Source: an uncultured Bacteroidales bacterium (GTDB taxonomy: Bacteria; Bacteroidota; Bacteroidia; Bacteroidales; UBA3663). From it: 39,652 nucleotides of DNA. Of the stretch, positions 16,556 to 25,078 are shown piece by piece. The notes beneath the pieces were generated by a model that did no database searches, had not been told where the DNA came from, and saw only the letters and a list, made by a program, of their open reading frames with translations. How positions within the stretch are numbered: the stretch's first letter is position 1; every line of letters begins with the position of its first letter. Both the position numbers and the translations under genes were made by a program. Location: assembly GCA_905235375.1 (NCBI GenBank), contig CAJOLH010000037.1:1-39652 (forward strand). Reading direction: 5' to 3'.

Positions 16556-17304
16556 TGCTTATGAACCTGCGTCCGGAAGTGAATAGATTGGTGATAGTCT
16601 GCTGCCTGATGATATCGATGTGTCTTCGGCAGCAGATTGCAGCACAAACGCGTATTCCCCGTGAGGTGCATCTTGGCGTAATTGGAGGAGCCAACTTGAG
16701 TCAATACTCATTTCTCCCTTCCGTTTCACAGAAGATGACACAGGGAATGACGGGCGGTGTTGCCATCCGCTACATCGAAGAGACGTTGTTCGGACTACAG
16801 GCTGAATTCCTGGTGACCCAGCGCGGCTACCAGGACTATTATGAGGAATATCCTGAGCTCAATTTCTCGCGCTCGTTACTCTATGTGGAGGTGCCGGTCA
16901 TGGCACATGTCTATTTCAAGATGGGCCGACGTAATGAGATTTCGATTGATGCCGGTCCGAAGCTGGGATGGTTCATGAGCGACAAGATCGACAGTAATCT
17001 GCCGCCCGACTTTGGCGAAGAAGGTTCTGAATATTCGGCCACGGTGACTGCTCACCATTGGATGCCGGTAAGTCGAAATTTCGATTACGGCATTCAGGCA
17101 GGACTCGGCTATGAGTTCAAGTTCGGTCGGAAAGTAAGCCTTCAGTTGCAGGGACGATATTATTATGCGCTTGCCAATATCTGGCCTGACACCAAGGCAG
17201 ACGTCTTCGAACAGTCATCCAATCAGTCAATCCAAATTGTAGCTGCCCTCTGGTGGCATCATATCATTCGAGGCAAGAAGGTCAGGCGGGAGCCGGTTCG
17301 TTAG
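16552..17304 (+). CDS. PorT-like outer-membrane beta-barrel protein
   Basis: This 250-residue protein has a signal peptide (VIVCCLMISMCLRQQIAAQT) and an eight-stranded-type barrel (OMP_b-brl_2/PF13568 style) with alternating strands such as VHLGVIGGANLSQYSF, LFGLQAEFLVTQRGYQD, SLLYVEVPVMAHVYF and ISIDAGPKLGWFMS. PorT of Porphyromonas gingivalis is a T9SS component, but many paralogues have other or unknown roles, so the symbol porT is not assigned. Three in-frame ATG codons lie at 16552, 16555 and 16561; the first gives the 4-bp overlap with the LysM gene. The pair may span wall and outer membrane. Confidence 0.85.
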   Translation: MMLMNLRPEVNRLVIVCCLMISMCLRQQIAAQTRIPREVHLGVIGGANLSQYSFLPSVSQKMTQGMTGGVAIRYIEETLFGLQAEFLVTQRGYQDYYEEYPELNFSRSLLYVEVPVMAHVYFKMGRRNEISIDAGPKLGWFMSDKIDSNLPPDFGEEGSEYSATVTAHHWMPVSRNFDYGIQAGLGYEFKFGRKVSLQLQGRYYYALANIWPDTKADVFEQSSNQSIQIVAALWWHHIIRGKKVRREPVR

Positions 17305-17323
17305 CCTAATTAAATCATAACAA

Positions 17324-17923
17324 ATGAACGTAATCGAAACAAGCATACCTGGTGTGTTGATTATCGAGCCTCGTGTCTTCAAAGATGCGAGAGGCTACTT
17401 TTTTGAAAGCTATTCCCAACGAGAGTTTGACGAAAAGATCTGTGCTATACTTGGCCATCCCATTCCCTTTGTGCAGGATAACGAGTCGATGTCAAGCTAT
17501 GGGGTGATGCGAGGACTGCATTACCAGCGGATGCCTTACACACAGTCCAAGCTGGTGCGATGCGTGAAAGGTGCGGTTCTTGATGTCGCCGTGGATATCC
17601 GCAAGGGTTCGCCAACCTTCGGCCAGCATGTTGCTGTGGAGCTCAACGAGGATAATCATCTGCAGTTCTTTGTGCCGCGAGGCTTTGCTCATGGTTTCTC
17701 GGTGCTGTCTGAGACGGCAGTCTTCCAGTACAAGTGCGATGCATACTATCATCCCGCATCTGATGCAGGCATCAATATCAAGGACGAGTCGTTTGGTATC
17801 GATTGGCGTATTCCTGCCGAAAAGGCTCTCCTGTCGGAGAAGGACTTGCGTCATGCCAATCTGCTGGATGGTCCCTTGGATTTTGACTACAGCGATAATC
17901 TTTATCCTGAGTTTTCGAAGTAA
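17324..17923 (+). CDS. rfbC: dTDP-4-dehydrorhamnose 3,5-epimerase
   Basis: This 199-residue cupin-fold enzyme has the expected residues: GVMRGLHYQ (His of the active site), DVAVDIRKGSPTFGQHVAVE, FFVPRGFAHGFSVLSE and YKCDAYYHP (active-site Tyr region). It converts dTDP-4-keto-6-deoxyglucose to the L-lyxo epimer, the third step to dTDP-L-rhamnose. It is followed 14 bp later by rfbD. The first two genes of the pathway (rfbA, rfbB) are not in the window. Confidence 0.96.
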   Translation: MNVIETSIPGVLIIEPRVFKDARGYFFESYSQREFDEKICAILGHPIPFVQDNESMSSYGVMRGLHYQRMPYTQSKLVRCVKGAVLDVAVDIRKGSPTFGQHVAVELNEDNHLQFFVPRGFAHGFSVLSETAVFQYKCDAYYHPASDAGINIKDESFGIDWRIPAEKALLSEKDLRHANLLDGPLDFDYSDNLYPEFSK

Positions 17924-17937
17924 ATCCGTTATTGAAG

Positions 17938-18819
17938 ATGAATATTCTTGTAACAGGTGCAAATGGCCAGTTGGGAAACCAGATGAGGCTTCTGGGTGCA
18001 ACCTCCCACGATCATTATATCTACACCGATGTGGTGGCGCCCGAAGGCATTCCAACAACGATTCTCGACATTACCAGTATAAATAATGTGCGCGAGATTT
18101 GTGAAGCTGAGCAGGTGGACGTCATCGTGAACTGTGCTGCCTATACGAATGTCGATAAGGCAGAGTCGGATGCGGAAGTGTGCGAGACGTTGAACGCCAT
18201 CGCCCCGAAATATCTTGCGCAGGTCATGAAGGAGCGTGGCGGTCTGCTTGTGCATATATCTACCGATTATGTCTTTGGTGCCGATCCTTATAATGTTCCA
18301 TGCAAGGAAGACCAGAAGGGTACGCCTTCGGGTGTCTATGGGCTTACCAAGCTGCATGGCGAGCAGAATATAATAGCCTCGGGTTGCAAATACATCATTA
18401 TCCGTACAGCATGGCTTTATTCTGCCTTCGGACGTAATTTTGTCAAGACCATGCTCCATCTGACTGCTACCAAGCCGGCTTTGAAGGTGGTGTTCGACCA
18501 GGTGGGTACACCGACTTATGCCGGCGACCTTGCCGATGTCATCTTTGATATTGTAGAAAACCGCAAGTGGGAGGGAAAGACCGGCATATATCATTATTCG
18601 AACGAAGGGGTATGCTCATGGTACGATTTTACGATGAAGATAGCTGAGCTGGCGGGCAATACGTCTTGCGACATCCAGCCTTGCCATTCAGATGAGTTTC
18701 CTTCGCCCGTCAAGCGCCCTGCTTACTCGGTGCTCGACAAGACCAGGATTAAGGAAACTTTCGGCATCAAGATCCCTTATTGGACCCATTCGCTCGAGAA
18801 GTGCATGAAACAATTATAG
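17938..18819 (+). CDS. rfbD: dTDP-4-dehydrorhamnose reductase
   Basis: This 293-residue SDR enzyme has the NAD(P)-binding ILVTGANGQLG at residues 4-14, NCAAYTNVDKAE, the STDYVF motif and the catalytic YGLTKLHGE (YxxxK). It performs the final reduction to dTDP-L-rhamnose. The start is the ATG at 17938; a TTG two codons earlier extends the frame but is less likely. It is in one run with rfbC and the flippase gene. Confidence 0.96.
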   Translation: MNILVTGANGQLGNQMRLLGATSHDHYIYTDVVAPEGIPTTILDITSINNVREICEAEQVDVIVNCAAYTNVDKAESDAEVCETLNAIAPKYLAQVMKERGGLLVHISTDYVFGADPYNVPCKEDQKGTPSGVYGLTKLHGEQNIIASGCKYIIIRTAWLYSAFGRNFVKTMLHLTATKPALKVVFDQVGTPTYAGDLADVIFDIVENRKWEGKTGIYHYSNEGVCSWYDFTMKIAELAGNTSCDIQPCHSDEFPSPVKRPAYSVLDKTRIKETFGIKIPYWTHSLEKCMKQL

Positions 18820-18830
18820 GAAAGCCGTAA

Positions 18831-20321
18831 ATGGGTGTAGTCATTCGACAATCGTTGAAAGGAACCTTTGTAAATTACATCGGTGTGATACTGGGCATCT
18901 TTGTCCAGTTCTATATCGTTGCCAAGTATCTTGACCCAGAGGTCATCGGACTTAGCAAAGTGGTTTATGAGGTCGCTTTTCTGCTCAGCACATTGGCGCT
19001 TTTCGGCTCAGGAAGTACGGGCATGAGATTCTTTCCCTACTTCAAGGACGAGCAGACGGGAAATCATGGCTTCCTCTATTACTATCTTCTCTTCCCTGTA
19101 ACGGGCGTGATAACCATCACCCTGCTTTACATAGGTCTGCGAGACCCAATAGAATCGTATTTCGGTGCCAAGAGCCCGCTATTCAACCAGCATTTCTTTT
19201 ATGTTATCCCGATGTTGGTGGTGCTGGCTTTTTGGGTATGGGCCGAAAACTACGCGAACATCAATATGCGTATTGCTGTGCCAAAGGCAGTGCGTGAGAT
19301 TGGTATGCGACTGATGATGCTGGGCATCTATCTCGCCTATGGGTTTGGATACATCGGAGTGACGGGGCTGATTGTCGGATTTATCGTTTGCTATGGTATC
19401 TGCATGGTTTTTGCCTGCATTTATTCGCTGAGCATTGGCAGTCGAACGCTCAAGCATGACTGGGATTTCGTTACGCCCGAATTGCGTAGCAAGGTGCTCA
19501 AGTATGCAGGGTTCCTGATGCTGGCAACCATCAGCGGAAATATCATCCAGCAGATGGATACGTTCATGCTGGCAGGTGTGAAGGGGCTCTACAGTGCGGG
19601 CATCTACACCATCGTGATCTATATGGCAGAAATCGTGAATATGCCTTCGCGCAACATTACGCCCATCAGCACTCCCTTGGCATCGCAGGCCATGAAGGAT
19701 GGGAACATAGCGCGTGCCCAGCAGCTCTATCGGCAGGTCAGCGTGCATCAGATGCTCGCCTCGTCGGTGCTGCTGCTGATTGTCTGGATAAATCTGGACA
19801 ATATCTACGCCATTATTCCCAATGGAGATAAGTTCGCAGAAGGCCGGTGGGCTGTCCTGTTTCTCGGACTCTCGAAGGTGGTTTACGGCACGCTCAACTT
19901 CGGGAATACGCTGATATCCTTCTCCAAGTATTATTACTGGACGCTCTTCATTGCCCTTATACTTGCAGCCATCTCTATCATCACCAATCTCCACTTTATT
20001 CCTCGCTGGGGGTTGAGTGGCGCAGCGTTAGCCTCGCTGATTACGGTGCTGGTGAGCTATGCCTATCAGCAATACCTTGTGCAGACCAAGATCAAGACCA
20101 ATCCATTCTGCTGGGTTCATGCAAGGATCGTTCTTTTCCTGGCACTTCTTTTTGGGGTCAATATGTTCATCCCATCATTATACGGGATTTCTCCTTTGCT
20201 CGATATCCTTGTCCGAACCACAATTATTGCCGTCATTGCAGTGATATTGGTTTATGTGCTGAGGATTTCGCCCCAAATCAGCTGGTTCGTCCGCACCAGG
20301 ATTTTGCGTAAAGATTCTTAA
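18831..20321 (+). CDS. Polysaccharide flippase (Wzx-like, PST/MATE family)
   Basis: This 496-residue protein is almost entirely membrane helices (about 12-14), opening with RQSLKGTFVNYIGVILGIF, a common start of Bacteroidetes oligosaccharide flippases. It contains the family's cytosolic loop (NMPSRNITPISTPLASQAM). It should move undecaprenyl-linked glycan units across the inner membrane. Its stop overlaps the kdsA start by one base. No Wzy-type polymerase is seen in the window, so the product may be a single unit or the polymerase lies elsewhere. Confidence 0.92.
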   Translation: MGVVIRQSLKGTFVNYIGVILGIFVQFYIVAKYLDPEVIGLSKVVYEVAFLLSTLALFGSGSTGMRFFPYFKDEQTGNHGFLYYYLLFPVTGVITITLLYIGLRDPIESYFGAKSPLFNQHFFYVIPMLVVLAFWVWAENYANINMRIAVPKAVREIGMRLMMLGIYLAYGFGYIGVTGLIVGFIVCYGICMVFACIYSLSIGSRTLKHDWDFVTPELRSKVLKYAGFLMLATISGNIIQQMDTFMLAGVKGLYSAGIYTIVIYMAEIVNMPSRNITPISTPLASQAMKDGNIARAQQLYRQVSVHQMLASSVLLLIVWINLDNIYAIIPNGDKFAEGRWAVLFLGLSKVVYGTLNFGNTLISFSKYYYWTLFIALILAAISIITNLHFIPRWGLSGAALASLITVLVSYAYQQYLVQTKIKTNPFCWVHARIVLFLALLFGVNMFIPSLYGISPLLDILVRTTIIAVIAVILVYVLRISPQISWFVRTRILRKDS

Positions 20322-21085
20322 TGTCTGAAGAAATGAAACCGATATTTATAGCAGGTCCCTGTGTGATTGAATCGCAGGATTGCCTTGATGCTGTCGCTCA
20401 GGAATTGGTGCGGCTCAATGCACAGTATGGCCTTGAGATAATCTTCAAGGCATCGTTCGACAAGGCCAATCGTACTTCCATTTCGTCCTATCGCGGGCCA
20501 GGGATGGAGAAGGGGTTGCAGATGCTTGCTGACATCAAGGCACGGTATGGATTACAGTTGCTGACAGATATACATGAGGCCTATCAGGCCGCACCTGTGA
20601 GCGAGGTGGTCGATGTGCTGCAGATTCCTGCATTCCTGTGTCGTCAGACCGATTTGCTTGTCGCTGCCGCCAGGACCGGCAAGCGTATCAACATCAAGAA
20701 GGCACAATTCTTGTCGGGCGCAGATATGCAGTACCCTGTGCAGAAGGTGCTTGAGTCGGGTGGTAAGGAGGTGTGGCTGACGGAACGTGGTAATAGTTTC
20801 GGCTATAACAATCTGGTGGTTGACTTCCGAAATATTCCCGATATGCTCAGGATAGTGCCACGTGTCATCATGGATTGCACACATTCGGTGCAGCGTCCCG
20901 GTGCAGCAGGCGGCAAGACGGGAGGCAATCGTGAGTTTGTTCCTGCCATGGCGTTGGCAGCCAAGGCTTTCGGAGCTACAGGCTACTTCTTTGAGACACA
21001 TCCCGACCCAGAACGTGCATTGAGCGATGGGCCGAATATGCTCTATCTGAAGGATCTTGAGCAGGTGGTGGCATCATTGCTTTGA
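20321..21085 (+). CDS. kdsA: 3-deoxy-8-phosphooctulonate synthase
   Basis: This 254-residue TIM-barrel enzyme condenses phosphoenolpyruvate with D-arabinose 5-phosphate to Kdo 8-phosphate. Conserved segments are IAGPCVIESQD, KASFDKANRTSISSYRGPG, TDIHEAYQA and DCTHSVQRPG. The Cys in AGPCVIES and the Glu and Asp in FFETHPDPERALSDGPN match the metal ligands of the metal-dependent class (as in Aquifex aeolicus) rather than the Asn of the E. coli type. It is followed by kdsD, the enzyme that makes its substrate. Confidence 0.97.
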   Translation: MSEEMKPIFIAGPCVIESQDCLDAVAQELVRLNAQYGLEIIFKASFDKANRTSISSYRGPGMEKGLQMLADIKARYGLQLLTDIHEAYQAAPVSEVVDVLQIPAFLCRQTDLLVAAARTGKRINIKKAQFLSGADMQYPVQKVLESGGKEVWLTERGNSFGYNNLVVDFRNIPDMLRIVPRVIMDCTHSVQRPGAAGGKTGGNREFVPAMALAAKAFGATGYFFETHPDPERALSDGPNMLYLKDLEQVVASLL

Positions 21086-21105
21086 GTTCGGTTAGTTTCT
21101 GCAAG

Positions 21106-21153
21106 AGGTAGTATTGTCCCTTTTACTACTTTTTTACTACCCTTTTACTACCT
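21106..21153. repeat. 11-bp tandem TTTTACTAC repeat with short inverted ends
   Basis: TTTTACTAC occurs at 21121, 21132 and 21143, exactly 11 bp apart. AGGTAGTA at 21106-21113 is the reverse complement of TACTACCT at 21146-21153, so a hairpin is possible. The repeat fills most of the kdsA-kdsD gap. Confidence 0.7.
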
Positions 21154-21160
21154 TTGACGA

Positions 21161-22117
21161 ATGAGTGAAATAATAGAAACAGGCATACAGTGCTTGACAG
21201 ATGAGGCTCAAGCGATTCTCGATCTTGTTCCCAGAATGGGGAATGAGTTTGAGCAGTCGGTTGACTTGATTCTGAACTGTCGTGGCAAGGTCATTGTCAC
21301 TGGTGTGGGCAAGTCGGGCCACGTCGGCTCGAAGATTGCTGCCACGCTGGCCTCTACGGGCACACCTTCCTTCTATCTGAATCCCCTCGACGCCTATCAC
21401 GGCGACTTGGGCATGATAGCACCAGGTGATGTGGTGATGGCTATTTCTTATTCGGGGAATACCGACGAGCTGCTTCGTTTCATCCCTCTAATCCTTGAGC
21501 GCGAGATTCCCATCATCGGCATTTCGGGTAATCCCGATTCGCTTCTGGCTCGATACAGTACGGTGCATTTGAACATTGCTGTGAGCCACGAAGCCGACCC
21601 GCTCAATCTTGCGCCGACATCTTCTACTACTGCAACCTTGGCTATGGGTGATGCCTTGGCCTGCGCGCTGGTCAAGGTGCGTCACTTCAAGGATGCCGAC
21701 TTCGCCCGTTTCCATCCGGGAGGCAGCTTAGGTAAGCGTTTACTGTCGAAAGTGCGTGACTTCATGGCCACCGATGCACTCGACATCTGGACGGTCAGTC
21801 CAAACGATATGCTTTCGGATGTCATTACCAAGATAAGCCAGGGTCGCAAGGGGCTTGTCGTTGCGTTAGATGAAAACAACGATGTGGTGGGCATCATCAC
21901 CGATGGAGACGTCCGTCGCGCCATGCAACGTCATCGCGAGGCATTCTTCAGCCTCAAGGTGGGAGATGTGATGACGCGTCATCCCAAGCAGATTCGCATG
22001 GATGCCAAGTTGTCGCAAGCAGCCGACCTGATGCTCAGCAATTCGATTCATGCCCTGATTGTGCTTGACAAGAACAATCGTTTCTGCGGCATCATCGACT
22101 ACTTCGCCTGTGTATGA
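21161..22117 (+). CDS. kdsD: Arabinose-5-phosphate isomerase (KdsD/KpsF family)
   Basis: This 318-residue protein has an SIS sugar-isomerase domain (about residues 35-175; VTGVGKSGHVGSKIAATLAS, ISYSGNTDEL, APTSSTTATLAMGDALA) and two CBS domains (about 205-318; GLVVALDENNDVVGIITDGD and ALIVLDKNNRFCGIIDY). This is the full domain order of KdsD/KpsF. It interconverts D-ribulose 5-phosphate and D-arabinose 5-phosphate for Kdo synthesis. kdsC and kdsB are not seen here. Confidence 0.95.
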   Translation: MSEIIETGIQCLTDEAQAILDLVPRMGNEFEQSVDLILNCRGKVIVTGVGKSGHVGSKIAATLASTGTPSFYLNPLDAYHGDLGMIAPGDVVMAISYSGNTDELLRFIPLILEREIPIIGISGNPDSLLARYSTVHLNIAVSHEADPLNLAPTSSTTATLAMGDALACALVKVRHFKDADFARFHPGGSLGKRLLSKVRDFMATDALDIWTVSPNDMLSDVITKISQGRKGLVVALDENNDVVGIITDGDVRRAMQRHREAFFSLKVGDVMTRHPKQIRMDAKLSQAADLMLSNSIHALIVLDKNNRFCGIIDYFACV

Positions 22118-22141
22118 TTTCTTTATTATCTATATTTCATT

Positions 22142-22519
22142 ATGTATAAAGGTACACTTGTTAGGAAATTTGTCCAGCCGACAAAACGCTATGTGCAGAT
22201 TCTCGACATTTCGGATGACCCCGAGCTCATCCGTAAGTATTGCCACTGCCATTCGAAGGAAGTCTTTTGGCCAGAGATCCAGGAAGGCCAACGTCAGGTG
22301 GGCATTCTTGAGATGGAGATTTACCGCAAGGATAATCATCTGGTCATGATCGTGGAAACGGTCGCAGACTTCGATTGGGACAAGGCGATGGCCAAACTCG
22401 CCACATTGCCGCGTCAAGCAGAATGGGAAGCCTTTGTCGCTGCCTATCAAGGCTGCGATCCCAATGCGAAAAGCGATGAGAAGTGGCAGATGACCGAATT
22501 GATGTTCCATCATTATTAG
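22142..22519 (+). CDS. L-rhamnose mutarotase family protein
   Basis: This 125-residue protein fits the rhamnose mutarotase family (PF05336) along its full length: ELIRKYCHCHSKEVFWPEI, VGILEMEIYRKDNHLVMIVE and WEAFVAAYQGCDPNAKSDEKW. Known members interconvert alpha and beta anomers of L-rhamnose, normally in rhamnose catabolism. Here it sits inside a biosynthetic cluster with rfbC and rfbD, and no rhamnose catabolic genes are near. It may have been recruited to another sugar, such as a heptose or fucose. Confidence 0.88.
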   Translation: MYKGTLVRKFVQPTKRYVQILDISDDPELIRKYCHCHSKEVFWPEIQEGQRQVGILEMEIYRKDNHLVMIVETVADFDWDKAMAKLATLPRQAEWEAFVAAYQGCDPNAKSDEKWQMTELMFHHY

Positions 22520-22579
22520 ATTTCAAATCATAATTGTGATTCCCTGTTTGTTTTTTGTTAATCATTAATTCTTAAAGTC

Positions 22580-23038
22580 ATGTACAACAATAGGGTAGTT
22601 GTTTATACAGGCGGAACGTTTGATATGTTCCATTCGAATCATCTCAAGATGATTGAGTATGCACGTGGTTTGGGCGATACGCTTATCGTAGGTGTTTCGA
22701 CCGACGAACTTGTTGCTTCGTACAAGAAACCTCCTATCATCCCGTTCGAGGAACGTCTGGCCATCATCAAGGCTCTTAAGTTCCCGGATATCGTCATTCC
22801 TCAGCGCTCCCTTGACCATACGGAACTTGTCAGGAAACTGAATATTGATGTCTTTGTCGTTGGAGATGACTGGGTCGGCAAGTATGATTACCTGAAGGAT
22901 CTTGGGGTCACTGTCTTCTATTTCCCACGTGGTGAGGGCGCATCTTCGACAGGCATCAAGAAGCAGATTATCGAACGTTATGAGGGTGCGATCAAGGAAA
23001 TTGATCACCAGCCCAATCCTGATATTGTGAATCAATGA
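22580..23038 (+). CDS. TagD-like cytidylyltransferase
   Basis: This 152-residue protein is a small nucleotidyltransferase of the glycerol-3-phosphate cytidylyltransferase type. It has TGGTFDMFHSNHLKMIEYAR (the HxGH signature, here HSNH), VGVSTDELVASYKKPPIIPF and the C-terminal PRGEGASSTGIKKQI, which resembles the RTEGISTT signature of TagD. The replacement of Gly by Asn in HxGH is notable. It overlaps by 4 bp with an SDR gene. A CDP-alditol product (CDP-glycerol or similar) is likely by family; the exact substrate is not known. Confidence 0.85.
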   Translation: MYNNRVVVYTGGTFDMFHSNHLKMIEYARGLGDTLIVGVSTDELVASYKKPPIIPFEERLAIIKALKFPDIVIPQRSLDHTELVRKLNIDVFVVGDDWVGKYDYLKDLGVTVFYFPRGEGASSTGIKKQIIERYEGAIKEIDHQPNPDIVNQ

Positions 23039-23775
23039 AACGCGTTCTTGTTATAGGCGGTGCTTCAGGCATTGGCCTGTCCCTCTCGCTTTATTTAGCG
23101 GGACAAGATGATGTTGAGTGCGTCTATGTGCTCGACAAGAAGCCTTTCGACGAGCAATTCAGACGGGATAAGATTGCATCGGAAATCTTCGATGTGACCA
23201 ACGAGGACTATTCTTTGCTGGACGACTATGCCGATGTGGATGCACTCTACATCACTGCCGGTTACGGTCATCTGGGCATGGTGGAGGACTTTGACGACAA
23301 GTATATTCGTTCCATCTTTGCCGTGAATGCCGAAGGCCCGATCCGAATCCTGCGTCATTTTTATCCACGGATGCTTGAGGTTAAGCCTTTCTATTGTGCT
23401 GTGATGGTAAGCATCGCGGCACATCTTTCGTCTCCACTTTTTGCTTATTACAGTGCTACGAAAGCTGCCGTGCGGATGTTTGTTGAAGCTGCCAACGTGG
23501 AGCTCGAAGTGCAAGGTTCCGAGAACCGTATCATGGAGGTTTCTCCAGGTTCGCTGAAGGGCACATCGTTCAATGGCGGACAATCCGACCCTGCACAAAA
23601 CACAGCACTGGCAAGCGAGATTGTCGAGCGTTCTGCACAGCGTCAGCAGCTATTCATACCTCAGTACGAGGAAGTGTTCAAGGGCGTACTACAGCGTTAT
23701 CAGGACAATCCTCATCAGTACGGCATCAGCTCCTATTGGTATAAGAAGAACGGTCGCCAGCACTTGAAAAAATAG
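23035..23775 (+). CDS. Short-chain dehydrogenase/reductase
   Basis: This 246-residue SDR has a Rossmann start (VIGGASGIGLSLSLYLAG), an ALYITAGYGH segment in the place of the usual NAG motif, and a catalytic Ser and YxxxK (MVSIAAHLSSPLFAYYSATKAAV). Because it is translationally coupled to the TagD-like gene, it may reduce a keto-sugar phosphate to the alditol phosphate that is then activated with CTP. A precedent is the TarI/TarJ and Bcs1 systems for CDP-ribitol, although those use different protein families. The substrate is inference. Confidence 0.87.
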   Translation: MKRVLVIGGASGIGLSLSLYLAGQDDVECVYVLDKKPFDEQFRRDKIASEIFDVTNEDYSLLDDYADVDALYITAGYGHLGMVEDFDDKYIRSIFAVNAEGPIRILRHFYPRMLEVKPFYCAVMVSIAAHLSSPLFAYYSATKAAVRMFVEAANVELEVQGSENRIMEVSPGSLKGTSFNGGQSDPAQNTALASEIVERSAQRQQLFIPQYEEVFKGVLQRYQDNPHQYGISSYWYKKNGRQHLKK

Positions 23776-23818
23776 TTGATTCAGGCATCCTTCTTTGTTC
23801 TCAAAACATTTTGCTGTC

Positions 23819-25078
23819 ATGAAGCCTCTTTTACCCTCTTCCGATCATTGTTGTGGATGTGCCTCGTGTGTCGATGCTTGTCCTAAGAAGGCATTGACGT
23901 TGGAGGAGGATGAAAACAGCTTCCTGAATATTCGGGTAGATGAGAACAAGTGTGTGGGATGCCACCTGTGTGAGGAGCAATGTCATCTGTTGCATCCAGA
24001 GCGGCTGCAGCGTCATGATGCACGAAAGGTGCAACCTTGGGCAGGATGGAGCACACGGAAGGAACTGATAGAGAAGAGCGCCTCAGGAGGCATCTTTGCG
24101 CAGTTGGCCTACGACTTCTTGAATCCCGATCGAACGGAGCAGCATTACGTGTATGGTGCAGCCTTGCAGTCGGATGGAAATGTGCGGCACATTGAGATAG
24201 CATCCCGCCAGCAACTGTCGCTTCTGCTGAACTCCAAGTACCAGCAGAGTGACTCGCAAGGGATTTATACGAAGGTTCGAACCAGGCTGAAAGAGGGTGC
24301 AGTTATACTCTTCTCGGGTGTTCCTTGCCAGATTGCTGCGCTCTATAGCTTCCTGGGCTCGGATTCGGCACTGACGGAGAAGCTATATACGATTGAGGTG
24401 CTTTGCCATGGAGTTCCTACACAGGCACTTTATAGGACTGCTTTGCGCGTGGAGAAGGCCAAACGCATTGTGTCGTATCGAACAAAGGATGAAAGGGGGT
24501 GGATCAACAACAATAATCGCCTTACCTATGAAATGCAAGACGGGCGAGAGGTAACGAAGAAAAAACATGTTTATGACTTTCTCTTCCGTGCCTATCTTGA
24601 ATTCTCCTTTTCGCGCAAGAACTGTTTTCAGTGCCCCTATGCCAATATTTCGCGAGTGAGTGATGTGACCCTCGCGGATTTTTGGGGATGGGATAAGAGT
24701 CCTCGAAAGGAACTATATAGAAATCATTTGGGGATTTCGGTCATCACGCCCAACTCGCCCAAGGGAGAGGCATTACTGCAAGGCAGTCGTGAACTGCATC
24801 TTGTAGAGACTTCGTGGAAGGAGTTCTTGCCACAGAACCCGAACTTCTATATGCCCAATAATCACTATCTGTTTGCAGGTGCGGATAAGATACATCGTAT
24901 TCAGCAGATGCCGCTCTGGTGCCAGAAGTTTATTTTCCAGAACGGCTTTAGCAACCGTTACCTGAATGAGGCATATAAGCGAGTTTCCAATGTGTTCCTT
25001 TTCTTTAAGCATAGAAGAGAAGAAGCAGAAGTCAAGCAGCATCTGAAAGCTACCCTTGATTATTTGAATGAGTCATGA
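23819..25078 (+). CDS. FrhB/FdhB-like iron-sulfur protein (F420 hydrogenase beta-subunit family)
   Basis: This 419-residue protein has two ferredoxin-type four-cysteine motifs near the N-terminus (CCGCASCVDACPKKALTL and NKCVGCHLCEEQCHLLHP), so probably two [4Fe-4S] clusters. The FrhB_FdhB N- and C-terminal domains follow (ASGGIFAQLAYDFL, LFSGVPCQIAALYSF, VLCHGVPTQALYR, CPYANISRVSDVTLADFWGW). Such proteins occur next to pyruvyl transferases in polysaccharide loci; their reaction there is not established. The start is the ATG at 23819; a TTG at 23795 is in frame but less likely. The stop overlaps the next gene (ATGA). Confidence 0.9.
   Translation: MKPLLPSSDHCCGCASCVDACPKKALTLEEDENSFLNIRVDENKCVGCHLCEEQCHLLHPERLQRHDARKVQPWAGWSTRKELIEKSASGGIFAQLAYDFLNPDRTEQHYVYGAALQSDGNVRHIEIASRQQLSLLLNSKYQQSDSQGIYTKVRTRLKEGAVILFSGVPCQIAALYSFLGSDSALTEKLYTIEVLCHGVPTQALYRTALRVEKAKRIVSYRTKDERGWINNNNRLTYEMQDGREVTKKKHVYDFLFRAYLEFSFSRKNCFQCPYANISRVSDVTLADFWGWDKSPRKELYRNHLGISVITPNSPKGEALLQGSRELHLVETSWKEFLPQNPNFYMPNNHYLFAGADKIHRIQQMPLWCQKFIFQNGFSNRYLNEAYKRVSNVFLFFKHRREEAEVKQHLKATLDYLNES

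Noticed and set aside
21149..21156. TACCTTTG promoter box before kdsD
   Set aside because: It is only 4 bp from the start codon, has no -33 element at the right distance, and is part of the TTTTACTAC repeat.
22526..22541. Terminator after the mutarotase gene (AATCA/TGATT stem, later T-rich run)
   Set aside because: The stem is only 5 bp and AT-rich, and the T-run is not adjacent.
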